A DNA stretch of 64,000 nt from the NCBI GenBank assembly GCA_028583405.1, contig CM053243.1, positions 49,425,826-49,489,825 of the forward strand, given 5' to 3'. Source of the stretch: Pogonophryne albipinna. Lineage: Eukaryota > Chordata > Actinopteri > Perciformes > Artedidraconidae. The position numbers and the translations under genes were made by a program. Position 1 is the first letter of the stretch, and the number at the start of each line of letters is the position of its first letter. A model generated the notes under the pieces. The model was not told the origin of the DNA, did not search any database, and saw only the letters and a list, made by a program, of their open reading frames with translations. This document shows positions 44,889-55,945 of this stretch, piece after piece.

Positions 44889-45517
44889 GTTCTATTTATG
44901 TTTTTATGTTTCATGTGGAACTACTTGAGCAGGTCTCCCTTGAAAAAGAGATCAATGATCTCAATGGGATTTATCTGTATAAATAAAGGTTTGAAATGAA
45001 ATGAAACAAAGCGATCCACCAATCCATGTTCTCATCTGTCTAGCCGCCGGTTACTTCCGCTAACAGCGAAGCTCCGGAGGCGAAGTCCCGCCCATCTACT
45101 TCCGACCTATGGGACCTTATTATTAACAGTTCACGAGCATGTCCCCCCCCTTCCCCACCCGTTGACAGTGCATGAGCGTGCTCTCTGTCCCCGCCCCCCC
45201 CCCCCCTGGTTTTTCAACTACATTCATTCGTTTGGCCAAGACGTTTAAATGTATGGATTTTATTGCAGCGGTTTGACTCTGATATTGTGGAAACATGTGT
45301 TTTAGGATAAGTTTTGGCGTAGTTTAAGTTTGACAGGGCAGTAACGTAGAGGGGAACGGGAGTCACCTGACAGGTTGCAAACGGCAAATTCATCCAATCT
45401 TTCACTATCATATTAAATCCTCATCCAATCAGCAAAAATAAACTGCCTGCTAGTTTTTGGCCTCTTCCACTTGCCTTGGAGCTTGAAGAGGAACATTGGA
45501 AATGTTGTGCATCGAAA

Positions 45518-48027
45518 ATGGTAAGTTACGTGCTTTGCTTTCTTATTTTTGTATTAATTGTATTGTATTTGTTGAAAATGCTCTCTTTCATGTGCACTCT
45601 GGACCTCTTTGAATTGTGTGCTTAATAAAGTCATTATTACCAACTCACGTTGTTGGCCTCGTTAGCTCAATATCGTCATGTAACTTACCCACTACTTGGC
45701 TGTATAATTCCTATAATGTTCATTATTGTTAGTCCATAAGTTAATAGGGACCCATTGCTTTTCAAAAGTAAATTATAGCTATCTTGCAAGCCGATTAAAC
45801 ATTGTACTTAATCACCACAGCCAACATTAGCCCCGCTTCAGAACGGAGAACTTGCTAGCTAGCTAACAACTGGCGCGAAGGCACGTGGTTATCTTTTACT
45901 TGGTTTAACCCTCGGGTCAGTCGCTTTCATTTGGCCAGCTCGCTGCCTTTTAGAGTCATGTTTGTGCACTCTAACTGTTATCCAATGTACATATTCAGCC
46001 TTTTACACAATATTTAATAGCTTTATTCTTATTTTTTTTACAGCCTAAGGCAAAGAAGAAGAATCAGGTCCCAAAAGAGGAGTCGAGGATGGAGTTGATC
46101 AAAGAGGATCTAGATGGTAAATTGTATATCCCTTAACTAAGAAGTACAACTTAAATAATTTCCTTGTCAAACTTGATTTTAACATTCATGTCCTCTATTC
46201 ATTTTGTGAGTTTATTGTTCTTATGCCATAGGTCCTGAATATACAGAAAGCTTGGCCCCAAGTTGCAGTTCTAGCCTTGGATCAGGTGATTTATTTTTTC
46301 TTGCATTGATTCTTTGTGTTGGTAGTTTATAAACATGAAACTATATGGCTCGTTCATCCTGAGATGGAAATTGTTGCCAGATTTAGCCCATGCACCTCCT
46401 TAAGTTATGGTAAAAAATTAACAGCTCGTCAAAATTCTGAGACTGTATACAATTGTACGACTTGAGACAATTCACTTCAGTAGCCTTCCAAGGACAAATG
46501 TAAGCTTAAAGAGAACCCAACATGTAAATAAATGTTGCTGTTATATTGTGCTTTATAGAATAAAAGCACACATCGCCTCCATGTTCATGTTTGGCCACTC
46601 AATGATACATTTACATATTCACAACATAGTGATCACTAATACATAAAAAGTGTAGTTTTTCCTTACCACTGTGCATGCTCATGTGGGTAAAAGTTGGGTC
46701 TCTGTAAACTGTAAGTACAGTCTTGACCTGCTCTATAGGAAAAGTTGCGATTTGGAGCTGCAAAGAAATACTTGTAATTTAATTCATATCTGATCATTAA
46801 TATGACAAACAGTGGTGATGATAAGCAGTACACTGTAACTGACATGGCCGATGTTGACTAGGGAAACCACATATTATCTGTTGTCTCTTTTGGGAGAGGG
46901 GAAGTGGATAATTGTATACATTTTTTATTTTATCGGCTGCTACTTTATGGTTTTAAAATCCTTGAGGTTCATCAAGTTAAGGCACAAACCATAATCGCAA
47001 TCATCTGTGTTCGATCTGGCCCATGACCTTTGTTACTCGCCATCCCTCTCTCTGTCTCTCCAATAAGTTTCCTGTTACTCAAGACTGTATCATAATCTTT
47101 ATTGTAATCTTCTCTCAAACTGTCCTTTTGTTTTTTAAGGATCAATCTCAAGATTGGAATTCCTAGAGACCAAGATCGAATGGCAAGATAAAATGATAAA
47201 AGATCTTGGAAGAGAGCGCAATTTCTTACACGAGCAAGTCTTGGGGTTGAAGAAGAAATCAAGTGAGTGATTCGAGAAGAAACTGCACATTTGTATTCAA
47301 TTGTTATAGAAGGTGTGATGTTATGTATCTCCTCATAACAAGCTGATCAGTGTGTCATCTGTCATCCGTTGAATTTAAGCTCAATCAAAAGTCCTTACTT
47401 TGGAAGAGGATGTCAGCATGTCCGAAGATGACACTTCCCAAATTCCTGCAGACCTCAGTGATTCCTCAGACAGTGATGTTGTCATCCCAAAAAAGAAGCA
47501 ACATAGCATACGGAATCCTGCATCTCCAGATGCGGCTGTGCCTGGGCGAGCTCATATGAGAGGTGAACAACTAAATATCATGAAAAGTAATAATGATAAA
47601 GATCAGATAAGCAGATGTTGCCATCCCTAGAGTATGCTTTATAGTTATTTTTAAAGAGAAATGTCAGTTGTTTAGGCCATTCTTAGCGCAATCTGCTGGA
47701 CAGAATTATTAGTCTGTGTACTCATCCCTTGTGTATTTGTTTGTTTTTTCCAGTCAAAGGGCCAGCGGAGGTTGTCCATACTGTAGGTACAAAAAGGTCC
47801 TGAAAACCTTCGGACGCGTTCGCACAATGTCTGAAGCCTTCAGGATAAATAATGTGGATCGGGGAACCATAAAGATGACTGCTCCAATTGCAGAGCTCAA
47901 GATTGTGGACCCAGACACATTCAAGACCCTCAAGTTTGATCCTGCAATAGACACCCTGCTTTCATTTGCCAAGAAGTGTGCAAGAAGTGTGCAACAAATG
48001 TTACCGTCGATAGAAAGGCCAAAATAG
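45518..48027 (+). CDS. CCDC106-like coiled-coil protein of the Merlin-like element, copy 2
   Basis: Exons correspond to copy 1 plus 12,085 or 12,086: 45,518-45,520, 46,044-46,116, 46,232-46,285, 47,140-47,262, 47,392-47,562 and 47,754-48,027. I see no coding differences from copy 1. It has the same splice-phase conflict at the last exon and the same 11-bp duplication near the end, so both defects predate the tandem duplication. It has the full upstream region (45,008-45,517) but no transposase beside it; instead its upstream neighbour is the LINE-tail/hAT junction. Confidence 0.8.
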
Positions 48028-48220
48028 AGGACATGAAAGCCAAAGGCAAGCTTCTTCCCTTGCTGATGAAGTATTAAAGGGCTGGTTTTATCGGTTTAGA
48101 TAAGGTGTACTGGAAGAGTTGTATATTTAAATGTGAGTTTAGTACCCTCAAGAGCAAGTTCAGCTTTTATATTTACCTATCTATTTTTATTAAAAAGTAC
48201 AGGTGTGTTGTGAGCCTTGG

Positions 48221-48409
48221 AGACACTTTAAATGTTTGTGATGTGTCTGAACCTCTCTTAAGTGGTTACATTTGAATAAAACAGATATTTAAACGTCTGC
48301 CTACTTTGTTCATGTGCTGTTGAGGTTAATTTCAGTAGTTGTGTGCTATAATGTATTTACAAAAGTATGAAGAGGAGGCAACTTTAGAATAGGGAACCTG
48401 TTCAGGTCA
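48221..48409. repeat. inner part of right terminal inverted repeat, copy 2
   Basis: Same as 36,135-36,323. It ends at CAGGTCA where L2 copy 2 begins. Confidence 0.85.
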
Positions 48410-48605
48410 TTTTGAGGCAAGACAAGACAAGTTTATTTATATAGCACCTTTCAACACAAGGCAATTCAAAGTGCTTTACAAAAAATGAAAGACATTAAGA
48501 AAATGGCATTTAAAACCAGTCATTAAAAAGAAAAGATAATAAAATAAACATTAAAAGAAAAAATACATGGATAAAAGTTACAGTGCAGTTTAAGATGTAA
48601 ATAGT

Positions 48606-50570
48606 TCAATTAAAAGCAGCGGCAAAAAGAAAAGTTTTCAGTCTGGATTTAAAAGTACTCAGAGTTGCAGCGGACCTGCAGGTTTCTGGGAGTTTGTTCC
48701 AGATATTTGGAGCATAATAACTGAACGCTGCTTTATCATGTTTAGTTCTGACTCTGGGGACAGAAAGCTGACCAGTCCCTGAAGACCTGAGAGATCTGGA
48801 TGGTTCATAATTTAGCAGGAGGTCAGAAATGTATTTTGGGCCTAAACCATTCAAAGCTTTATAAACCAGCAGCAGTATTTTGAAATCTATTCTTTGACAC
48901 ACAGGAAGCCAGTGTAAAGACTTCAGAACAGGAGTGATGTGATCCACTTTCTTAGTGTCAGTGAGGACTCGAGCAGCAGCGTTCTGAATTAGCTGCAGCT
49001 TTCTAATAGATTTTTTAGTGAGACCTGTGAAGACACCATTACAGTAGTCCAGTCTACTGAAGATAAAAGCATGGACAAGTTTTTCCAAATCCTGCTGTGA
49101 CATTAGTCTTTTAATCCTAGATATATTCTTTAGGTGATAGTATGCTGATTTAGTAATTATTTTAATGTGACTGTTGAAACTCAGGTCAGAGTCCATGACT
49201 ACACCTAGATTTCTGGCTTTATCTGTTGTTTTGAACATTGCAGACTGAAGCTCAGCGCTAACTTTTATACGTTCTGCCTTGGCTCCAAAAACCATTACCT
49301 CAGTTTTATCTTTGTTTAATTGGAGAAAGTTCTGACACATCCAGTCATTGATTTGTTCAATGCACTTACTCAGTGTTTGAATTGGAGCATAGTCTCCTGG
49401 TGAAATTGTTATGTAAATTTGTGTGTCATCCGCATAGCTATGGTAACTTATTTTGTTGTTTTTCATTATCTGAGCCAGTGGTAGCATGTAGATGTTAAAG
49501 AGAAGAGGCCCCAAGATGGAGCCTTGAGGTACCCCACATGTCATATTTGTCAACTCAGATGTGTATTTACCAATAGAAACAACGTTTTTTCTGTCCTTTA
49601 AGTAGGATTCAAACCAATTTAGAACTGTTTCCGAAAGTCCCACCCAGTTTTCTAGTCGGTCGAGTAATATGTTGTGGTCAACAGTATCAAACGCAGCACT
49701 GAGATCTAATAATACTAACACTGAAGTTCTGCCACTGTCTGTGTTTAAGTGGATGTCATTGAAGACCTTTACAAGAGCAGTCTCAGTGCTGTGGTTTGGA
49801 CGAAAGCCTGACTGGAACATATCGAAACAACTATTTAAATGCAAGAAATTACTCAACTGTTGAAAAACAACTTTTTCAATGATTTTACCTAGAAATGGGA
49901 GGTTTGATATGGGCCTGTAATTGTTCATTACTGAAGCATCTAGATTATTATTTTTTAAGAGCGGTTTAATGACTGCAGTTTTCAGGGCCTGTGGAAAAAT
50001 ACCTGAGTGAAGAGATGTGTTTACTATATGAAGTAGATCTGAGGCCATGCAACGAAAAACATCTTTGAAAAATCCGGTTGGAATAATATCAAGGCAGCAG
50101 GAGGAGGATTTCAGAAGTTGAATAATGTCCTCTAGGTTTTTATCATTAATCTGATGGAATTGTGTCATGGTGTTTGAATTGATATTAGGTGGACATAGGG
50201 ACAACACATTTGCTGTACCTGATGCAGAGGCACTGACTGCTTGTCTGATTTTCTGAATTTTGTCAGTGAAGAAGGAGGCAAAATCATTGCATAGAAATTC
50301 AGAGGCTACTGACACTGGGGGGTTAGTTAGTCTGTCGACGGTAGCAAACAAGGCACGTGCATTGTTTTTGTTTTTGGTAATGATGTCAGAGAAGAAAGAC
50401 TGTCGTGCGTTTTTCAATTCCAAATTATAAAGGCCAAGTCTCTCTTTATAGATTTCAAAGTGAACCTGGAGATTTTTTTTTCGCCACCTACGTTCAGCTT
50501 TTCGACACTCTCTTTTTTCTGCTCTCACGGTCATGGCCTTTTTCCATGGAGATATTTTCTTCCCAGTCAC
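48606..50570 (-). CDS. L2 ORF2 reverse transcriptase, copy 2 (open)
   Basis: Open for 654 codons from MTGKKISPWKKAMTV to the stop. It has all RT blocks ([48 protein letters not shown]) and the C-terminal [20 protein letters not shown] and [20 protein letters not shown]. Unlike copy 1 the T-run near 49,080 has five T, so the frame is continuous. It is still separated from the endonuclease by the 7-base deletion near 50,600. Confidence 0.92.
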   Translation of the reverse strand: MTGKKISPWKKAMTVRAEKRECRKAERRWRKKNLQVHFEIYKERLGLYNLELKNARQSFFSDIITKNKNNARALFATVDRLTNPPVSVASEFLCNDFASFFTDKIQKIRQAVSASASGTANVLSLCPPNINSNTMTQFHQINDKNLEDIIQLLKSSSCCLDIIPTGFFKDVFRCMASDLLHIVNTSLHSGIFPQALKTAVIKPLLKNNNLDASVMNNYRPISNLPFLGKIIEKVVFQQLSNFLHLNSCFDMFQSGFRPNHSTETALVKVFNDIHLNTDSGRTSVLVLLDLSAAFDTVDHNILLDRLENWVGLSETVLNWFESYLKDRKNVVSIGKYTSELTNMTCGVPQGSILGPLLFNIYMLPLAQIMKNNKISYHSYADDTQIYITISPGDYAPIQTLSKCIEQINDWMCQNFLQLNKDKTEVMVFGAKAERIKVSAELQSAMFKTTDKARNLGVVMDSDLSFNSHIKIITKSAYYHLKNISRIKRLMSQQDLEKLVHAFIFSRLDYCNGVFTGLTKKSIRKLQLIQNAAARVLTDTKKVDHITPVLKSLHWLPVCQRIDFKILLLVYKALNGLGPKYISDLLLNYEPSRSLRSSGTGQLSVPRVRTKHDKAAFSYYAPNIWNKLPETCRSAATLSTFKSRLKTFLFAAAFN

Positions 50571-50599
50571 TTCCTTTACCTTAGTTGGAGCAATGGCAT

Positions 50600-51631
50600 C
50601 TATAACATTTTTGAATTAAAATGATCTACTAGCTCATTTACTAAAATGTTAGCAGGGGCAAGTGTGGAAGAAAAATTCTGAGTAAACATTTCCCTAGTAT
50701 TTTCAGTTAAATATCGCTTTGTGGTTACCTCTTTTTGAACATTTTTGTGAACAGAAATAGAGCTCTCAAAGAAAACACAGGAATGATCAGAGAGTGCAAC
50801 ATCAGTCACCACAACCTCAGAGATATTCAGACCCTTTGAGATAATTAAGTCCAGAGTGTGCCCCTTATTGTGCGTGGGCTCCGTCACATGCTGAGTCAGT
50901 CCATAGTTATCAAGAACACAAAACAGTTCTTTATCCCCTCTGTCCTGGGGGTTGTCAACATGGATGTTAAAATCACCAACAATGACTAGACGGTCAAAGT
51001 CAATACACACTATAGACAGCAGTTCAGTAAAATCATTAGAAAAGCTTGCACAGTATTTGGGTGGTCTATAGATATTTAGGAACAGAGCTCGAGAGGAGCA
51101 TTTCAGCTGAAGGGCCACATATTCAAAAGAAGCAAAGTTCCCATAAGATGTCTTCCTGCATTGAAGGGAATCATTGAACAGAATAGCAACTCCACCCCCT
51201 TTCTTATGCATTCTTTCCTGACTCATAAAACTAAAGTTGGGAGGGGTTGATTCAATAAGAACAGCTGCACTGTTATTTTGTTCAATCCAAGTTTCCGTTA
51301 AAAACATAAAATCAAGATTGTGCTCAGTGATAAAATCATTGATTAAAAATGTTTTTCCTGCCAGAGACCTGACATTTAATAAAGCTAGTTTAAGTTTGTT
51401 AGATACACTATCAGTAAGATGTTTTGTGACAAGCTGTGGCTGACATGGAATCACTGCTAAATTTGATAAAGTCACACAAACGTTTGAGCACTTCCTGTTT
51501 CTAAGCTGATTCACCGCTCTTAATCTATTACCTATCAACACAGATATCGGCAAAGCTACTGGCAGGCAGGGCCCCGGCATGTCCTGGAAAGAGTTGAGAG
51601 TGCCATACGCCCTTGAGCCTGGACCCAGCAC
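50600..51631 (-). CDS. L2 ORF2 endonuclease domain, copy 2
   Basis: Identical in translation to 38,515-39,546, with the GDFN active-site motif and the same early stop after NSKML. Confidence 0.88.
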   Translation of the reverse strand: MLGPGSRAYGTLNSFQDMPGPCLPVALPISVLIGNRLRAVNQLRNRKCSNVCVTLSNLAVIPCQPQLVTKHLTDSVSNKLKLALLNVRSLAGKTFLINDFITEHNLDFMFLTETWIEQNNSAAVLIESTPPNFSFMSQERMHKKGGGVAILFNDSLQCRKTSYGNFASFEYVALQLKCSSRALFLNIYRPPKYCASFSNDFTELLSIVCIDFDRLVIVGDFNIHVDNPQDRGDKELFCVLDNYGLTQHVTEPTHNKGHTLDLIISKGLNISEVVVTDVALSDHSCVFFESSISVHKNVQKEVTTKRYLTENTREMFTQNFSSTLAPANILVNELVDHFNSKML

Positions 51632-52093
51632 ATATCAGTAAGAGTTTGTTGCGTTTTGTACACACACATCCTTATCAGGCTTCGGAGACTGCAGATGCTT
51701 TCTTGAAGGGAGGGGAGGTGGTTGACGTAAGCACGGTGATGGAGATGGTGCGGGGGTAAAGGACATGCTGCCAGGGGGGGGAGGTGGTTGAAGTAGGCAC
51801 GGTGATGAAGACGGGGGAGATGGTGCGCGTCTCTGCGGTGATTTTGGTGGCCGTCGTTGAGGAGCGGTGGTAAAGGACATGCTGCCAACCCTGCGTATCG
51901 CCTTAGTTTGGTCTTTGAACTTCAGGAAGGAATCGGTGCCATCCCTCTGTATCTCCTTCGTGTGTGCAGCGATCTCCAGGAGGGTGGGCGAGGGTGAAAG
52001 GGTGAATGGAGAGTAGAGAGAGCTGTGGGGTGAAGGAAGAGTATCCTCAGAGGTGATAGGAAGCGTGAGACAGGTGCAGGTGCAGAGCCTCAC

Positions 52094-53431
52094 CTGTCAT
52101 TCTCCAATGTAACGGAAAAAAAGAATAATAATACAAATAATAATAATAATAAAATGTGTCCACTGATCTGTGTTGTAAATGTGATTTCTGTATGATTCCA
52201 ATCGCTTTTTATAGTAAAAATCGGCTAATTTGCCGAGCTCCGCTACAACTACGGGGAGCGATGAGATTGAGAAGTGAGGCAGGGACGAGCTCTGCCTCAC
52301 AGAAGCCCACAGTAACTGGCTGGAGCACGGGCACTAATTTAGCGCGGGCACTTATTTTGTGAGCGCGCTCAAGCCAGTTACTGTGTGGTGAGGTGAGGCA
52401 CAGATGAGCTCTGCCTCACCTCAGAATGCGTCACCCCACAGAAACTGTCTGGAAAGCGGGCCCTAAGCGCATGCCTGCACCATCTCACTGTATGTTACCA
52501 ATGTAATGTTTGTAGATCCCTTTATTACATGTGTCCTCGCCATCCATAGTCTCTAAATAACTTATTTCACGTATAAATGATATTTAAGCTCGCTGGTCTC
52601 ATCATACAACGGCAATGAAAAAAGCACCAGGGGAGGCAGCCACAACCTCTGCCGCACTGAAGGGGGCGCAAGTGAGCCCACAGGTTCTTGTTGCTACTGT
52701 TATTCTACGCAGAGACGGTAGACGAAAACAACAAGCTAGGCTTTTGAAACTAGAGGAAGATAAGGAGGACTTTTACAAAAAAGTAATAAAGATTGTTGTC
52801 CAGAAGGATAGCATGGACTTCATCTTCAAGTCAAGGTAAGACCCCAATTGTAATGAAAATTGGATCTTACTAAGAGAGAACAATCCAATATTTAGATTTT
52901 GGGTATCCTTTTGTTGAACGGTCCGTTTAAAATGAATCGAAGCATCAGACTAAAAAGGCTTTTGAAAATAACAGAATATTTCGATTAAAGGTGGGCTAGG
53001 TAAGTTTGAGAAACCGGCTCGAGATACACTTTTTGTTATATTCCATGGAATGTTATTAACATCCCGATAGCAATGAATATCTGAAGTGCTTTGACAAAAA
53101 ATACATAAAAACATTTCATCTGTGGAAGCCGTAGTACTGTAAAAAGCACGACCACTCATTTTAGCCGGCCCGGCTAAAATAACCTGCCTGTCAGCCTTCC
53201 ATCTGTGCACAAACTTATCTCGTGCCCTCATTGGTCATGTGCACGTTCGTGTGTGTTGGAGGAGGGGCTGTGTATTTTCAAATTCTCGCGCACTCGAGCT
53301 GGTTTCTCCCTTATATATATATCTCCAAAATTACCTACCCCACCTTTAAGGTCAAAATATATAATATTTGTAAATCTGACTCTGAAAGAGTCAGTGCCTC
53401 ACCAGCCATGAACCTCACCGCACGTCACTGG
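52094..53431. mobile_element. transposon nested between L2 ORF1 and ORF2, copy 2
   Basis: Duplicate of 40,009-41,345, with one base change (A at 52,192 for T). The right end is again CAGTGACGTGCGGTGAGG inverted. Confidence 0.5.
52989..53345. mobile_element. 357-bp TTAA MITE, copy 2
   Basis: Duplicate of 40,904-41,260, flanked by TTAA at 52,985-52,988 and 53,346-53,349. Confidence 0.82.
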
Positions 53432-54687
53432 TGATAGGGGGGGTGAAGGGCAGTGGGGACTCCTCCATTTGTCTCCCATAATCAAGACATTCCTCAGGCG
53501 GGTGCAGTGATAGATTTTCAAGGTTTTCTGAGCGATGTGTTGTGTCTTTCTCTTGTTTTGATTCCTCTTGTTGCTTGTCCTTGGCAGAGGGAACAGATTG
53601 ATGACTAGGCAGTTGAATACGTTAGAGATAAACAATTTCACTCCTGACTTGTTCAGGCAAACTCCATTTGCCTTAAAAAGATGTCTGCGGTCCCAGAAAA
53701 AGTTAAAGTTGTCAATATAATTGACCGAATGGTCAATACAGACAGTTGAAAGCCAGGTGTTCAGTGCAAACAATCTGCTGAATCTCTCCACTCCTCTTTT
53801 GACTGGCGGTAGAGGGCCACTGATGAACACCTCTGCATTTAGAGAGCTGACATTTAAAGTCTTCTTTCAGCACTTCTGATTGTTGTTTCACAACATCATT
53901 TGTTCCAATGTGCAGTACCACATTCTTCACAGTCGGATGTTCAGCCCCAATATGCAGGATCTTCTCAGCCAAGTCAGAGACCACATCCTTGGGAAAACAG
54001 AGTACTTTGGTGTTGTTCTTACTACACAGACTTTTTACATCTCTTACAGCAGAGTCACCCACAATCAGAGTTTCAGGCCCAGTCGTTAGCTTTCCCTCTA
54101 GCCTTTTACTTTTGGAGTAGCTATTGGTCCTTACCCTGCTGTGTGAAGAGGACAGGTTATCCAGGTCATCAGAAAGAGATCTCCGGTTCTGTGTCAGCGG
54201 AGCGTATCTGTTCTGGATTGGCACACTTGGTGGTTTAGGAAGATTGTTTGTAATTCTCCCTTTAGCAGCTGTCCACTGCTGTTTCCTAGTATGAATAGGG
54301 GTTGAAGAGGCGCTCTTCCTGGGTGATAACAATGCAGGCCAGCCGGTCGCATCACAGATTTCAGAGCGCTGGGCTCTGCCTGTTGTTCGTCCTCCCAAAT
54401 CCCATGGAAATGATTTACTCTTCGGCCTTGCACCCAGAGAGTTCCAGGGAGGACTACCACTTGTAGATTTATTACACACAGCCCTCCTGTTCCTTGGAAT
54501 CCTTGTAGCTGCTAACTAGCTTTGAGTTAGCATGCCTTTGTCCATTATTTTGCAACACTGGTAAAGTGGTGTCATTCCAACCTAGTCCATTCACTTCCAC
54601 GTTAACTTCCAACCGTTGCATTTTCATTTCCAACACGGCCATCTTCTGTAGAAGTTTGTGGAAGTCATCTGTAGAGAACGGAGGCAT
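53432..54687 (-). pseudogene. L2 ORF1, SGNH esterase-like, copy 2 (frameshifted)
   Basis: Same motifs and breaks as copy 1 (TLIVGDSAVRD, LHIGTNDVV, VFISGPLPPVKRG). One extra G in the run near 53,436 lies at its edge. Confidence 0.8.
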
Positions 54688-54954
54688 TTTGCTGCTAACT
54701 AGCTTAAGCTAAATAGCATGCCAGGCTTTAGCTGTTGCCAGGCCACGCTACTGTAAGACTGAGGTCGTCGTAAAAATATTGAAATATGGCTGAAACCCTC
54801 CGTCTATTTACGAAGAATAACTGTCCCAGTGATAGGTTAATGTCCAGGAGCCGCTGCTCGAAGTTTTCAGAAAAGAAAAATAGAAAAACAGCATAAAAAA
54901 GTAAGCAGAGGCAAGAGCAAGCAGAAAAGCGTCTGCACTGTAAGAAGGCTACAC

Positions 54955-55420
54955 ATTAGAGTCAAATTACTAGCTTATTGGTTATGAACAAGACTTCACT
55001 TTAGAATAGGGAACATGTTCTTAGATATAAATACCTAATTTTTAGTTAATTAGAGACAATTAACACTTGTAGTTTCATGTCTTGTTACATAAGAATAGAT
55101 CATATTTGTTAAGTGTTATTAAGGGAGAATTACTATTCTTGTGGTACTACTGCCTTATTAGGCCCATATTGAGCAGAGCATATTAAGACCCAAACTCATG
55201 AACAACAACTTCCTGACTTGCAACAAATAAGCACTAATTAGAGGGTTATTGAGGAAAAACTCTCAACTAATGGCTTATTACTTGTAGAATATGGTCATGC
55301 AGAATAAGGCATTAATAAATGTTTTATAATGACTAATAAAGAGCCAATATACTGCTAATATGCATGTTAATTAGCAACTAGTTGATGGTTAATTTGTGTA
55401 CCTTAATATAAAGTGTTACC
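54955..55420. repeat. outer part of right terminal inverted repeat, copy 2
   Basis: Same as 42,869-43,334. It ends AAAGTGTTACC at 55,420 and is followed by AAGGTTTC. Confidence 0.9.
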
Positions 55421-55945
55421 AAGGTTTCAAATGTATTCATTATTGTATGAACATGTTTTAATTGGGGGGTGGATGTCACATCCTCTAGGGGGGTCCGGGG
55501 GTACTTTTTAAAGTAAAATGCTTCAATCTGGTGCACTTTGAGCACACAATTACTAGAGACCTCATAGGAGGTACAACTCTAAAGCACCCATATGAAAAAG
55601 ATCGGTTTACATTTTAAAAACCAAATAAGTATGTGAACATAACCATTAACCTACCGTAGCCAATAACAAATAAATGTAACATATTTATTTATTTTATCCT
55701 TATTATTAATATTGTAGTTATTAAATGAAAATCACTCATCAAACAAAAGTAGCTTCTCTTAAAACTTTAAGAAAATAAAGTGCAAACGTGGACACAAATA
55801 TAGCCAACGGAGCTCTTACAACTGAGGTTATTGCAAATAAATTAAGATAATGAACAACATTACACACACTATAAATCAAATGAAACAGGCAATCAGAACA
55901 ACAAGTCTCTGCTATGTTATTGTGTCCTTTAATTAGTCCACTTCC

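Larger units (their letters stand above)
48410..54954 (-). mobile_element. L2 LINE, copy 2 (from tandem duplication)
   Basis: This is the duplicate of 36,324-42,868 with the same nested elements. It did not arrive by transposition: the flanks are identical and lie inside the duplicated unit. Confidence 0.9.
25424..55420. mobile_element. Merlin-like two-gene DNA transposon, with LINE insertions and an internal tandem duplication
   Basis: The element starts GGTAACACTTTATATTAAGG at 25,424. The matching inverted end is at 43,334, and again at 55,420 because of the 12-kb duplication. The target duplication AAGGTTTC is exact: 25,416-25,423 on the left, 43,335-43,342 and 55,421-55,428 on the right. 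Eight bp fits Merlin (8-9 bp). It carries an IS1595/ISXO2-type transposase (minus, 26,321-28,663) and a CCDC106-like gene (plus, 33,433-35,941). It is interrupted by a LINE (28,833-32,922) between the genes and an L2 (36,324-42,868) in the right terminal repeat. Without the LINEs and the duplication the element is about 7.3 kb. Confidence 0.8.

Noticed and set aside
36324..54954. Two independent L2 insertions at 36.3 and 48.4 kb
   Set aside because: Flanks, nested elements and internal defects are the same; both copies come from one insertion that was later duplicated.
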